Under the pieces are notes generated by a model that did no database searches, had not been told where the DNA came from, and saw only the letters and a program-made list of their open reading frames with translations. A program made the translations under genes and the position numbers. 34,318 nucleotides of DNA from an uncultured Pseudoxanthomonas sp. (GTDB taxonomy: Bacteria > Pseudomonadota > Gammaproteobacteria > Xanthomonadales > Xanthomonadaceae), in NCBI GenBank assembly GCA_937975725.1, contig CALJUL010000086.1:1-34318 (forward strand), in the 5' to 3' direction. This document shows, one piece after another, positions 8,637-16,131 of the stretch (its first letter is position 1; each line of letters starts with the position of its first letter).

Positions 8637-10175
8637 TCAGCCGCCGCCCTCCGGCGGCAGCACCGTCCATTCGAAGCCGTAGTCCCACTGGTCGAAGTAG
8701 AGGTTGCCTCCCCTCCACTCCGCTTCGCCGCGCTGCAGGTCCACCGTTTCCGAACGGAAGTGCTGCTTGGCGGGCACGAAGTCGCGCGAATAGTCGTCGT
8801 TGAAGGCGATGCGGTAGGCGTCCAGACCGCCCAGGTAGAACCAGCGCAGCGCCGGGTCGTCCGACGGCAACTGGCCGGTGGTCACGTCCATCGGCACCCA
8901 GCCGTAGGGCGCCAGGTACAGCCAGCCCCAGTCGTGCATGTTGTCGTAGCCGACCGCGTCGTCCGAATAGACCCAGCCCGACTGCCAGCGCGCGGGAATG
9001 CCGTTCATGCGCAGCAGGGTGATCAGCAGCAGCGTCTGCTGGCCGCAGTCGGCGTGGCCGGCGCGGAAGGCGTAGTCGCCGATGTTGGCCAGGGTGGAAT
9101 ATTCGCGCGCGCCGGCCCAGGGGATGCGATCCACCGCCGCGAACAGCTTCTGCGCGATGCGGTAGGGATTGGTCTCGGTGCCGACGACCTGCGCACTGAA
9201 CCGGCGCAGGTCGTCGGTGAACACCACGTGCGGGGCGCGCTGGGCGACGAACGGGGCCAGCTCCGGAGTGATCTGCGCCGGCACCACCCGTTCCGGGTCG
9301 ATGTCGAAGCGGCGCGCATACACCGTCATCTCGTAGGTGACGGAAAAGACGGTCGGCTGCCCCGCCGCGACCGGCTGCTCCAGGTAGGCCGTGCGTTGCA
9401 GCGCGCTTTCCGGCGCGACCTGCACGCCAGCCGGTTGGCTGGCGATCAGCCGGATGTCCTGCTGCTGCCCGGGGATGGCGCGCGGATAGGGGATCCATGC
9501 CCGCACGGTTTCGCCCGCCGGCACCGCGCCGGGCTTCACCGTCAGCGACTGGGTCACCCGCAGCCGGCGTGGCGCCACGCTGGTGGCGTGCATGGCGCGC
9601 GCGGCGTCCACGACCTCGCGGTGGTGCGGATGCAGGGTCTCGAACGGCCCATCGCGGAAGGGCGCGACCGGCGGCGCTCGCCGCGCGGCGGCTTCCGGGC
9701 TGAGGCGAAAGAGATTGGAGGCGGACCGGTTGAAGTAGCGCGCGTCGCCGTCGATGGTCATCCGTTCGACCAGGCCTTGCGCGTCCCAGCGGCAGAATTC
9801 GTCTTCGGTCAGGTCCGGTACCTGCCTGCGGATGCGCTCGCGCACCTCGGCCCCGTCCAAACCGAAATCCAGCCGGATGCGGCGCATGCGCTCGCGCTGG
9901 AACAGCAGGGCCTGGCGGTCGGGTTCGGCCAGGTCGCCATCCGCCAGTCGGTGCTCGATGGTCTGGTCGGCTTCGGCGAAGTGCCCGGCATCGATCTGCG
10001 CGATCACCCCGCCCAGGACATCCGCGGCCGGATCCGCGTGCGCCGGAAGCTGCATCGCGGCCAACAGCGCCAGCACGCCCCACCAGCGCGGCCGCCGGCG
10101 CGCAGGCGGCCCAGACCGACGCACGCGGTACGCGGCCGGTGTCGGTGCAGTGTGCTGGCTTCCGCTGGCATCCAC
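8637..10175 (-). CDS. Secreted transglutaminase-fold protein, probable peptidase or amidase
   Basis: The C-terminal half carries a transglutaminase-like cysteine-hydrolase core. With the start used here the candidate triad is Cys377 (in HADCGQQ), His414 (in NMHDWGW) and Asp430 (in GWVPMD). The N-terminal half is helical and unassigned. A hydrophobic segment ending AMQLPAHA suggests export. The frame stays open to an ATG at 10223. However, a good promoter (-10 at 10209-10214) would start transcription downstream of that ATG, so I prefer the GTG at 10175, which has GAGGGG upstream and gives 512 residues; a GTG at 10124 is another option. Bacterial members of this fold are mostly hydrolases. In this locus it may trim peptides in the periplasm before or after the NlpC/P60 enzyme. 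The substrate is unknown. Confidence 0.85.
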   Translation of the reverse strand: MDASGSQHTAPTPAAYRVRRSGPPARRRPRWWGVLALLAAMQLPAHADPAADVLGGVIAQIDAGHFAEADQTIEHRLADGDLAEPDRQALLFQRERMRRIRLDFGLDGAEVRERIRRQVPDLTEDEFCRWDAQGLVERMTIDGDARYFNRSASNLFRLSPEAAARRAPPVAPFRDGPFETLHPHHREVVDAARAMHATSVAPRRLRVTQSLTVKPGAVPAGETVRAWIPYPRAIPGQQQDIRLIASQPAGVQVAPESALQRTAYLEQPVAAGQPTVFSVTYEMTVYARRFDIDPERVVPAQITPELAPFVAQRAPHVVFTDDLRRFSAQVVGTETNPYRIAQKLFAAVDRIPWAGAREYSTLANIGDYAFRAGHADCGQQTLLLITLLRMNGIPARWQSGWVYSDDAVGYDNMHDWGWLYLAPYGWVPMDVTTGQLPSDDPALRWFYLGGLDAYRIAFNDDYSRDFVPAKQHFRSETVDLQRGEAEWRGGNLYFDQWDYGFEWTVLPPEGGG

Positions 10176-10208
10176 GTCGAACAGACCCCTCGCCGACTGG
10201 TCGGGGCT

Positions 10209-10237
10209 GTGTAACACGGTCATCTCACGGTGGTCAA
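10209..10237 (-). promoter_or_regulatory. Promoter for the transglutaminase-like gene and receptor 3
   Basis: On the minus strand TTGACC (10232-10237) and TTACAC (10209-10214) are 17 nt apart. The -35 box is the end of the AT-rich motif AATAAATTATTGAC, the same arrangement as the receptor 2 promoter. Predicted transcription start is near 10202, inside the upstream part of the long open frame; this decides against the 10223 ATG. Confidence 0.5.
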
Positions 10238-10281
10238 TAATTTATTCTTGATTTTTGGTCGTCGAGAAATAAATATTCTTG
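10235..10281. promoter_or_regulatory. Paired operator candidate in the central divergent promoter
   Basis: Two AT-rich motifs ending in the shared 8-mer TATTCTTG (10243-10250 and 10274-10281) lie exactly 31 nt apart. The left motif (CAATAATTTATTC) overlaps the leftward -35 box, and the right one overlaps the rightward -10 box. A single bound complex could therefore control both halves of the locus. The arrangement mirrors 4558-4604. RpiR-family regulators bind palindromic sites, and the RpiR gene is in the rightward operon, so autoregulation is expected. Confidence 0.55.
10248..10276 (+). promoter_or_regulatory. Promoter for the NlpC/P60-epimerase operon
   Basis: TTGATT (10248-10253) and AAATAT (10271-10276) are spaced by 17 nt, giving a start near 10283 and a leader of about 56 nt before the NlpC/P60 ATG. 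Both boxes overlap the paired AT-rich motifs. The -10 assignment could shift by one base because the region is AT-rich. Confidence 0.45.
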
Positions 10282-10338
10282 CAGAACGGCCCGGACCGTG
10301 GCGTCATGGCGGCAGTCCGGTACCCGGCGGAGGGGAAC

Positions 10339-11805
10339 ATGAACAAGGCTGCACGCCATTCCATTGGCCTGCCCGGCGCTGCGCCGCGGGTCCGCGTGCG
10401 CGGTCCGCTGCTGGCCGCCGCCGTCGCGCTGGCGCTGATCGCGGCGCCGGCGTGGTCTCGCCAGGCCACGGCGCCGGCGATCCCGCCGCACGGCGTGGTA
10501 GGCGTGGATGCACGCCATCTGCAGGCGCAGTACTGGATCGACAAGCAGGCGCACCCCGATCGCGCCCTCCTCGATGCGCCGGGCATCGCCGCGCAGAACC
10601 GGCGCCTGCTGGCCACCGACCGCCACGTCCACGACCTGCGCGCCCTGCCGGCGGAACTGCCGCGCGCCCGGGTGCAGGAATGGCTGGCCACCGTGTCCTC
10701 GCCGCCCACGCGCACGCTGTACGACGAGCAGGGCCAGGCGCTGTCGAAGGAACGCCTGGACGCCATCCAGAGCAACGCCGCGCTGGACGCGGTGCCCGCC
10801 ACGGCAGCGGCGCGCTACGGCCTGATCGTGCACCGCGCCGACCTGCGCGCCTTCCCCACCCGCGAGCGCGTCTTCAGCACGCTCGGCGACACCGACATCG
10901 ACCGCTTCCAGGAAAGCGCGCTGTTCCCCGGCACGCCGGTCGTCGTCGCCCATGCCAGCGCCGACGGCCAGTGGTACTTCGTGGTCAGCCCGCTGTACGC
11001 GGCCTGGGTGGAGAAGCGGTATGTGGCCGAAGGCCCGCGCGACACCGTGCTCGGCTACGGCGAGGGCACGCCCGCGCTGGTCGTGACCGGCGCCACCGCG
11101 CGCACCGTCCACAACCCGGAAGAACCCGGCCTGTCCGAACTCCAGCTCGACATGGGCGTGCGCGTGCCGCTGGCCGCCGACTGGCCGGCGGACGCGCCGG
11201 TCAACGGCCAGCACCCGTACACCTCCTACGTGGTCCGGCTGCCGGTGCGACGCGAGGACGGCTCGCTGGCCCTGCTGCCCGCGCTGGTGCCGCGCACCGC
11301 CGACGTCGCCCCCGACTACCTGCCGCTGACGCCGGCCAACCTGCTGCGCCAGGGCTTCAAGTTCCTCGGCGAACGCTACGGCTGGGGCCACGGCTACAAC
11401 GCGCGCGACTGCAGCGGCTTCGTCTCCGAGGTGTACCGCAGCATGGGCGTGGCGCTGCCGCGCAACACCAGCGCGCAGGCGGTCAGCCCGGTGCTGGAGC
11501 GCGTCGGCTTCGACGCCGGCGACGGCCACGAGAAGCGGCTCGCCGTGCTGCGCACGCTGCGGGTCGGCGATCTGGTCTACATTCCCGGACACGTCATGAT
11601 GGTCGTCGGCCACGACGCCGGCACCACCTACGTGATCCACGACACCACCGGCATCAGCTACCGCGGCGCCGACGGCAAACCGGTGCGCACCACCCTCAAC
11701 GCCGTCGCCGTCACGCCGCTGGAGCCGCTGCTTTTCAATGGCGAGCAAGCGACCGTGGACCGCATCACCGCCATCCAAAGGATCCGTCCACAAGGACAAC
11801 CATGA
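10339..11805 (+). CDS. Secreted SH3b-NlpC/P60 gamma-D-glutamyl-L-diamino acid endopeptidase (YkfC-like)
   Basis: Cysteine peptidase of 488 residues, expected to cut the D-Glu to diaminopimelate bond of stem peptides and release L-Ala-D-Glu. The ATG at 10339 follows GGAGGGG. A basic N-terminus and hydrophobic stretch (about 23-40, ending APAWS) point to export. An SH3b-type region spans about 155-320 (a segment near 201-228 is typical). The NlpC/P60 core is about 331-470, with catalytic Cys358 in DCSGF, His418 in PGHVMMVVG and a third polar residue His434 in VIHD. SH3b domains followed by NlpC/P60 are the architecture of YkfC of Bacillus, whose gene also neighbours the dipeptide epimerase gene. 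Its stop codon overlaps the epimerase start (ATGA). Exact specificity, including whether a free N-terminal Ala is required, is inferred from the family. Confidence 0.92.
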   Translation: MNKAARHSIGLPGAAPRVRVRGPLLAAAVALALIAAPAWSRQATAPAIPPHGVVGVDARHLQAQYWIDKQAHPDRALLDAPGIAAQNRRLLATDRHVHDLRALPAELPRARVQEWLATVSSPPTRTLYDEQGQALSKERLDAIQSNAALDAVPATAAARYGLIVHRADLRAFPTRERVFSTLGDTDIDRFQESALFPGTPVVVAHASADGQWYFVVSPLYAAWVEKRYVAEGPRDTVLGYGEGTPALVVTGATARTVHNPEEPGLSELQLDMGVRVPLAADWPADAPVNGQHPYTSYVVRLPVRREDGSLALLPALVPRTADVAPDYLPLTPANLLRQGFKFLGERYGWGHGYNARDCSGFVSEVYRSMGVALPRNTSAQAVSPVLERVGFDAGDGHEKRLAVLRTLRVGDLVYIPGHVMMVVGHDAGTTYVIHDTTGISYRGADGKPVRTTLNAVAVTPLEPLLFNGEQATVDRITAIQRIRPQGQP

Positions 11806-12899
11806 AGATCACCGACATCCGCTTCGGCATGCTGCGCGTGCCGCTGAAGACCCCTTTCAAGACCGCGCTGCGCACCGTGGACACGGTGGAGGACATCGTG
11901 GTGATCGTACAGACCGACACCGGCCACGTCGGCTACGGCGAGGCGCCGGCCACGGCGGTGATCACCGGCGACACCCACGGCTCCATCATCGAGGCCATCG
12001 GCAAGTTCATCCGGCCGCGCCTGATCGGGCAGGAGATCGCCAACCTCAACCGCATCACCGAGCTGGTGCAGACCGCGCTGGAGCGCAACACCAGCGCCAA
12101 GGCCGCGGTGGAGATCGCCATCTACGACCTGTGGGGGCAGCTCTACAACGCACCGCTGTACCAGATGCTGGGCGGCGGCGACCCGGTCATCACCACCGAC
12201 ATCACCATCAGCGTGGACTACATCGACAAGATGGTGGCCGACTCGATCAGCGCGGTCGAGCGCGGCTTCGAGTCGCTGAAGATCAAGGTGGGCAAGGATA
12301 TCGGCCTGGACATCGAGCGGGTCAAGGCCATCCACGCCGCGGTCGAAGGCCGCGCGCTGCTGCGGCTGGACGCCAACCAGGGCTGGACCGCCAAGCAGGC
12401 GGTGTTCGCCATGCAGCACCTGGAGGACGCCGGCGTGGTGCTGGAACTGCTGGAGCAACCGGTGAAGGCGCGCGACATCGACGGCATGAAGTACGTCACC
12501 GACCGCGTGCACACGCCGGTGATGGCCGACGAGAGCGTGTTCGGCCCCACCGAGGTGATCGACCTGATCAAGATGCGCGCGGCCGACATCATCAACATCA
12601 AGTTGATGAAGACCGGCGGCATCTCCAACGCGGTGCGCATCGCCGACATCGCCTCGCTCTACGGCGTGGACTGCATGATCGGCTGCATGCTGGAAAGCAG
12701 CATCAGCGTGGCGGCGGCGGTGCACCTGGCCGCGGCCAAGGCCAACGTGATCACCAAGGTGGACCTGGACGGGCCGTCGCTGGGCCAGTTCAATCCGGTG
12801 GAGGGCGGCGTGATTTTCAACGAGTCTGAAATCACAATAACCGACGCGCCCGGGCTGGGCATCCGCGAAATCCGCGGGCTGGAACTGCTGCCGGGCTGA
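11802..12899 (+). CDS. ykfB: L-Ala-D/L-Glu epimerase
   Basis: Cytosolic enolase-superfamily enzyme of 365 residues that interconverts L-Ala-D-Glu and L-Ala-L-Glu, so that ordinary dipeptidases can finish murein peptide breakdown. Family residues are present: Lys160 and Lys162 (LKIKVGK), metal ligands Asp190, Glu218 and Asp243 (DANQGW, LEQPV, ADES), and Lys267 (NIKLMKTGG). The DLDGP motif with Asp321 and Asp323 is the signature that binds the dipeptide amino group in Bacillus and E. coli epimerases and separates them from muconate-lactonising relatives. The ATG overlaps the preceding stop as ATGA, so translation is coupled. There is no signal peptide, so its substrate must enter the cytoplasm, presumably through the symporter at the end of the operon. 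E. coli counterparts are called ycjG; the symbol follows Bacillus usage. Confidence 0.93.
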   Translation: MKITDIRFGMLRVPLKTPFKTALRTVDTVEDIVVIVQTDTGHVGYGEAPATAVITGDTHGSIIEAIGKFIRPRLIGQEIANLNRITELVQTALERNTSAKAAVEIAIYDLWGQLYNAPLYQMLGGGDPVITTDITISVDYIDKMVADSISAVERGFESLKIKVGKDIGLDIERVKAIHAAVEGRALLRLDANQGWTAKQAVFAMQHLEDAGVVLELLEQPVKARDIDGMKYVTDRVHTPVMADESVFGPTEVIDLIKMRAADIINIKLMKTGGISNAVRIADIASLYGVDCMIGCMLESSISVAAAVHLAAAKANVITKVDLDGPSLGQFNPVEGGVIFNESEITITDAPGLGIREIRGLELLPG

Positions 12900-12953
12900 G
12901 CCCGGCCACGCCGGCCGTTGTCATGGCCGCCCTGTCGCCTTCACACTGACGCC

Positions 12954-13814
12954 ATGACGATTCCCTTGGTGAAGATCCGCTCCGAGCGCGACCAGATGTC
13001 GGCCATCGAGCGCCGCATCGCCGACTTCATCCTCGACAACGCCCATCTGCTGCGCGACTACTCCTCGCAGCAGTTGGCCAGCGCGCTGGGCATCAGCCAG
13101 TCCAGCGTGGTCAAGTTCAGCCAGAAGTTCGGCTTCAAGGGCTACCCCGACCTCAAGTATTCGATCAGCGAGGCGCTGGCGCGCAACGGCAACGCGCTAG
13201 CGCAGGTGCCGGAGGCCGCGCGCGACGACCAGCCCGCGGACACCTACCTGCACTTGCAGGAAAACCTGCGCCGCAGCAAGGCGGCGGCGGAGGAAGAGAC
13301 CCGGGTGCTCAACCCGCGCGCGCAGATCGAGGCCATCGTCGAGATGGTCGACCGCGCCGGCAAGGTGTTCGTCTGCGGCCTGGGCGACGACGGCCTGTTC
13401 GCGCGCGAGTTCGCCATGCGGCTCTCGCTGGTGGGCCTGCTGACGGTCCACCACGCCGATCCGATCCTGATGATGGCCAACCTGTCGGCGGCCCGCCCCG
13501 GCGACGTGCTGCTGATGTTATCCGAGTTCGGCAAGCTGCCCGAGCTGTCGCAGGTCAGCCGCCAGTTCCAGGCCTGCGAAGGCAAGGTCATCTCCATCAC
13601 CCGCCACACCGCCAACCCGCTGCGCGCGCACGCCGACGCCGCGCTGGTGGTGTCGGCGCACGACCCGGCGCCGCACGTGGAGCAGTTGCTGTACCGCTCC
13701 TCGCTGCAATCGCTGCTGGACTTCCTGTTCGTGCTGCTGTGCCAGACCAATCCGGAAAGGTACCGCCAGCTTTCCATCAACCTCGAACGCATCCACCACC
13801 TGCTGGAGTCGTAA
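12954..13814 (+). CDS. RpiR/MurR-family transcriptional regulator
   Basis: DNA-binding regulator of 286 residues: an N-terminal HTH_6 domain (about 15-78, with LASALGISQSSVVKFSQKFG as the recognition region) and a C-terminal SIS domain (about 124-255). Family members usually sense phosphosugars; MurR of E. coli senses MurNAc-6-phosphate. Here the first phosphate-contact loop reads GLGDDG (142-147) instead of the usual G-x-G-x-S type. The second reads LSEFGKL (189-195) instead of S-x-S-G-x-T. Together with the absence of sugar genes nearby, this suggests a non-phosphosugar effector, possibly a murein dipeptide. The ATG lies 54 nt after the epimerase stop and lacks a clear ribosome-binding site. 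Likely targets are the paired AT-rich motifs at 4558-4604 and 10235-10281. Whether it represses or activates is not visible. Confidence 0.9.
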   Translation: MTIPLVKIRSERDQMSAIERRIADFILDNAHLLRDYSSQQLASALGISQSSVVKFSQKFGFKGYPDLKYSISEALARNGNALAQVPEAARDDQPADTYLHLQENLRRSKAAAEEETRVLNPRAQIEAIVEMVDRAGKVFVCGLGDDGLFAREFAMRLSLVGLLTVHHADPILMMANLSAARPGDVLLMLSEFGKLPELSQVSRQFQACEGKVISITRHTANPLRAHADAALVVSAHDPAPHVEQLLYRSSLQSLLDFLFVLLCQTNPERYRQLSINLERIHHLLES

Positions 13815-14653
13815 TGTCCGCACACGACCTGCCGCGCCGCCGTTTCCGACCGTCGGCCCTCGCTGGCTTCCTGCTCGCGCTCTGCGCCAGCGCCTGCACC
13901 GCTCCCGAAACACCCGCGCCCGCGTCCGCTCCCGCGCCCACACCCACATCGGCGGCGGCATCGCTGCCCTGGCACGACGCACAGCAACTGGTGCTGGTCG
14001 TGACCGACGGTTGGGACGCCACCTCCGGCACCCTGCAACGCTTCGAGCGCCAGGGCGAGCAATGGAAGCCGGCCGCGCCCGCCGCACCCATCGCCGTCGG
14101 CCGCCACGGCGCGGCCTGGGGACTGGGCCTGCACCCCGCGCAGGCGGACGGCCCGCAGAAGCAGGAAGGCGACGGCCGCGCGCCGGCCGGCGTGTTCACC
14201 CTGGGCGAAGCCTTCGGCTACGCCGGACAGGACGGCACCCGCATGCCCTATCGGCCCATGCAGGACACCAGCTACTGCATCGACGTGCCCGACTCGCCGC
14301 TCTACAACCGCATCGTCGACACGCGCGAAGTGGGCGAGGACGCCGCCAAGGGTTCCACCGAACCGATGCGGCTGGACCTGCGCAACGACGGCGACCCGCG
14401 CTACCGCAAGGGCCTGGTGATCGGCCACAACACCGGCGCGGTGCCGCGCGCGGGCAGTTGCGTGTTCGCGCACCTGTGGCGCCAGCCGGGCGAACCCACC
14501 GCCGGCTGCACCGCGATGGCCGCCGAGACCATGGACGCGATGTTCGCGTGGCTGCGGCCCGATGCGCGGCCGGTGTTCGTGCTGCTGCCACGCGCGGAAT
14601 ACCAGCGCCTGGCCGGTGAATGGCGCCTGCCGGCGCCGGAGGCCGCGCCATGA
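13814..14653 (+). CDS. YkuD-fold (L,D-transpeptidase family) lipoprotein
   Basis: Protein of 279 residues with a lipoprotein-like signal (Cys28 in CASAC; the lipobox is imperfect) followed by a Pro/Ala/Thr linker. A YkuD catalytic domain spans about 57-260. Visible motifs are GRAPAGVFTLGEAFGY, the histidines His205 and His220, and the nucleophile Cys232 in TAGCTAM. The motif SCVFAHLW just before it matches a subfamily with short stand-alone members. The start codon overlaps the regulator's stop (TAATG) and its own stop overlaps the symporter start (ATGA). Classical members make 3-3 peptidoglycan cross-links, but in an operon for peptide catabolism it could instead act as a carboxypeptidase or exchange enzyme on stem peptides. 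It lies in the periplasm or at a membrane face. The family assignment is firm, the reaction is not. Confidence 0.88.
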   Translation: MSAHDLPRRRFRPSALAGFLLALCASACTAPETPAPASAPAPTPTSAAASLPWHDAQQLVLVVTDGWDATSGTLQRFERQGEQWKPAAPAAPIAVGRHGAAWGLGLHPAQADGPQKQEGDGRAPAGVFTLGEAFGYAGQDGTRMPYRPMQDTSYCIDVPDSPLYNRIVDTREVGEDAAKGSTEPMRLDLRNDGDPRYRKGLVIGHNTGAVPRAGSCVFAHLWRQPGEPTAGCTAMAAETMDAMFAWLRPDARPVFVLLPRAEYQRLAGEWRLPAPEAAP

Positions 14654-15924
14654 GGTGGCCGGGCGCGACCGCGCGCGTATTGATCGGCCTGCTGTCGGGC
14701 GCCGCCGTGGGCCTGTCGCTGGCGCACTGGATGCCGCAGACGGCCGCGACGGCGGTCGGCATCGCGCAGCCGATCGGCAAGCTCTGGCTCAGCGGCCTGC
14801 AGATGACCGTGGTGCCGCTGGTGCTGTCGCTGGTGATCCTTGGCGTAGCCACGGCCAGCGACGCCGCAGCCTCCGGGCGCGTGGCGCGCCGCGCCATGGT
14901 GGTGTTCATCGCCTTGCTGTCGCTGTTCGCCGCCTATGCGGCCATCGTCGCGCCGCTGGTGCTGGCGATGGTGCCGCCGAGCGAAGCGCTCACCGCCACC
15001 CTGCACGGCACCCTGCCCACCGTCACCGAGGTGAAGGCGCCAGGCCTGGCCGACTGGCTGAGCTCGGTGATCCCGAGCAACGCCATCATGGCGGCCGCGC
15101 AGGGCATGATGCTGCCGGTGGTGGTGTTCGCGCTGTTCTTCGGCTTCGCGCTCACCCGCGTGCAGCAGGACCGGCGCGCGCAGATCATCACCTTCTGCCA
15201 CGGCATCGCCGACACCATGATCGAGATCGTGCGCTGGATGCTGCTGGCCGCGCCGCTGGGCGTGTTCGCGCTGGTGCTGGCGGTGTGCGCGCAGGCGGGC
15301 ATCGGCGTGATCGGCGCGCTGGTGGGCTACATCGCGCTCCAGTGCGGCATGTACTTGGGCGCGATCCTGATGTGCTACGTGCTGGTGGCGGTGTTCGCGC
15401 GGCAGTCGCCGCTGGCCTTCGCCAAGGCGATCCTGCCGGCGCAGGTGGTGGCGGCCAGCACGCAGTCCTCGCTGGCCTCGCTGCCGGCGATGGTGGAGAG
15501 CGCGCGCTTCCGCCTCGGCCATCCGCGCGCGGTGGCGGCGCTGGTGCTGCCGATGGCGGTGACGCTGTTCCGCATCACCAGCCCGATCCAGTACCTGGTC
15601 GCGGCCTGCTTCGTGGCCTGGGCCTACGGCATCGAGTTGAACGCGGTGACGCTGGCTGCCGGCGCCGCGCTGGCGGTGGTGATCAGCCTGGGTTCCATCG
15701 GCCTGCCGGGCCAGGTGAGCTTCATGGCCACGGTGATGCCGGTGACGCAGGCCATGGGCCTGCCGATCGCGCCGCTGGGCCTGCTGCTGGCGGTGGACAC
15801 CATCCCGGACGTGTTCGCCACCACCGGCAACGTCACCGGCGACCTGACCGCCGCCAGCATCGTGGCGCGGCAATCGCCGGACGCGCGCGACAGCGACGAC
15901 GGCGCAGCGTCCATTCCGGAATAG
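14650..15924 (+). CDS. Divergent DAACS-family (dicarboxylate/amino acid:cation) symporter
   Basis: Inner-membrane secondary transporter of 424 residues with about eight transmembrane segments and two re-entrant loops. Family marks are KLWLSGLQMTVVPLVLSLV in the N-terminal part, STQSSLASLP (270-279) in the first re-entrant loop, and DTIPDVFATTGNVTGD (383-398) in the last helix. Compared with the archaeal aspartate transporter GltPh, Asp387, Asn394 and Asp398 are kept. The arginine that holds the acidic side chain (R397) is Ala390, and the NMDGT sodium-site motif is replaced by FRITS (307-311). It is therefore unlikely to carry glutamate or aspartate by the standard sodium mechanism. As the last gene of the operon and its only inner-membrane transporter, it is the best candidate for importing L-Ala-D-Glu or another murein peptide product. 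Confidence 0.88.
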   Translation: MRWPGATARVLIGLLSGAAVGLSLAHWMPQTAATAVGIAQPIGKLWLSGLQMTVVPLVLSLVILGVATASDAAASGRVARRAMVVFIALLSLFAAYAAIVAPLVLAMVPPSEALTATLHGTLPTVTEVKAPGLADWLSSVIPSNAIMAAAQGMMLPVVVFALFFGFALTRVQQDRRAQIITFCHGIADTMIEIVRWMLLAAPLGVFALVLAVCAQAGIGVIGALVGYIALQCGMYLGAILMCYVLVAVFARQSPLAFAKAILPAQVVAASTQSSLASLPAMVESARFRLGHPRAVAALVLPMAVTLFRITSPIQYLVAACFVAWAYGIELNAVTLAAGAALAVVISLGSIGLPGQVSFMATVMPVTQAMGLPIAPLGLLLAVDTIPDVFATTGNVTGDLTAASIVARQSPDARDSDDGAASIPE

Positions 15925-15933
15925 CCGCAACTC

Positions 15934-15971
15934 CGCCATGGCGGGCGGGCATGATGCCGCCCGCCATGGCG
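15934..15971 (+). terminator. 15-bp perfect hairpin closing the peptide operon
   Basis: Arms 15934-15948 and 15957-15971 pair perfectly with an 8-nt loop, 10 nt after the symporter stop codon. No T-run follows, so it may protect the mRNA 3' end or work with Rho rather than being a strict intrinsic terminator. Confidence 0.6.
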
Positions 15972-16131
15972 CTGCCGGTGCGCAGCCGGCAGCCGATGCC
16001 TTGATCCATCGTTCCGGACTCATCCGGGCACGCTCGAACACGCCCGGACGCCGCAAGGCGTGCCGGGCGTGCACATGAAGGGGGTCGTGTCTTCCTGGCC
16101 CGCGTATCGCATCGCGCAGGCCCGCCGTCGA

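Noticed and set aside
5255..8803. Plus-strand open frame of 1182 codons opposite receptor 3
   Set aside because: Val/Gly/Arg/His-rich antisense shadow with no family features; the minus strand encodes an unmistakable receptor.
10230..12899. One long fused frame joining the NlpC/P60 region to the epimerase
   Set aside because: The upstream part is the wrong frame of the NlpC/P60 gene; the ATGA overlap at 11802 and the family start MKITDIRFG define the epimerase.
14650..15924. Symporter as an ordinary glutamate or dicarboxylate carrier
   Set aside because: The substrate arginine and the NMDGT motif are both replaced, which argues against the default annotation.
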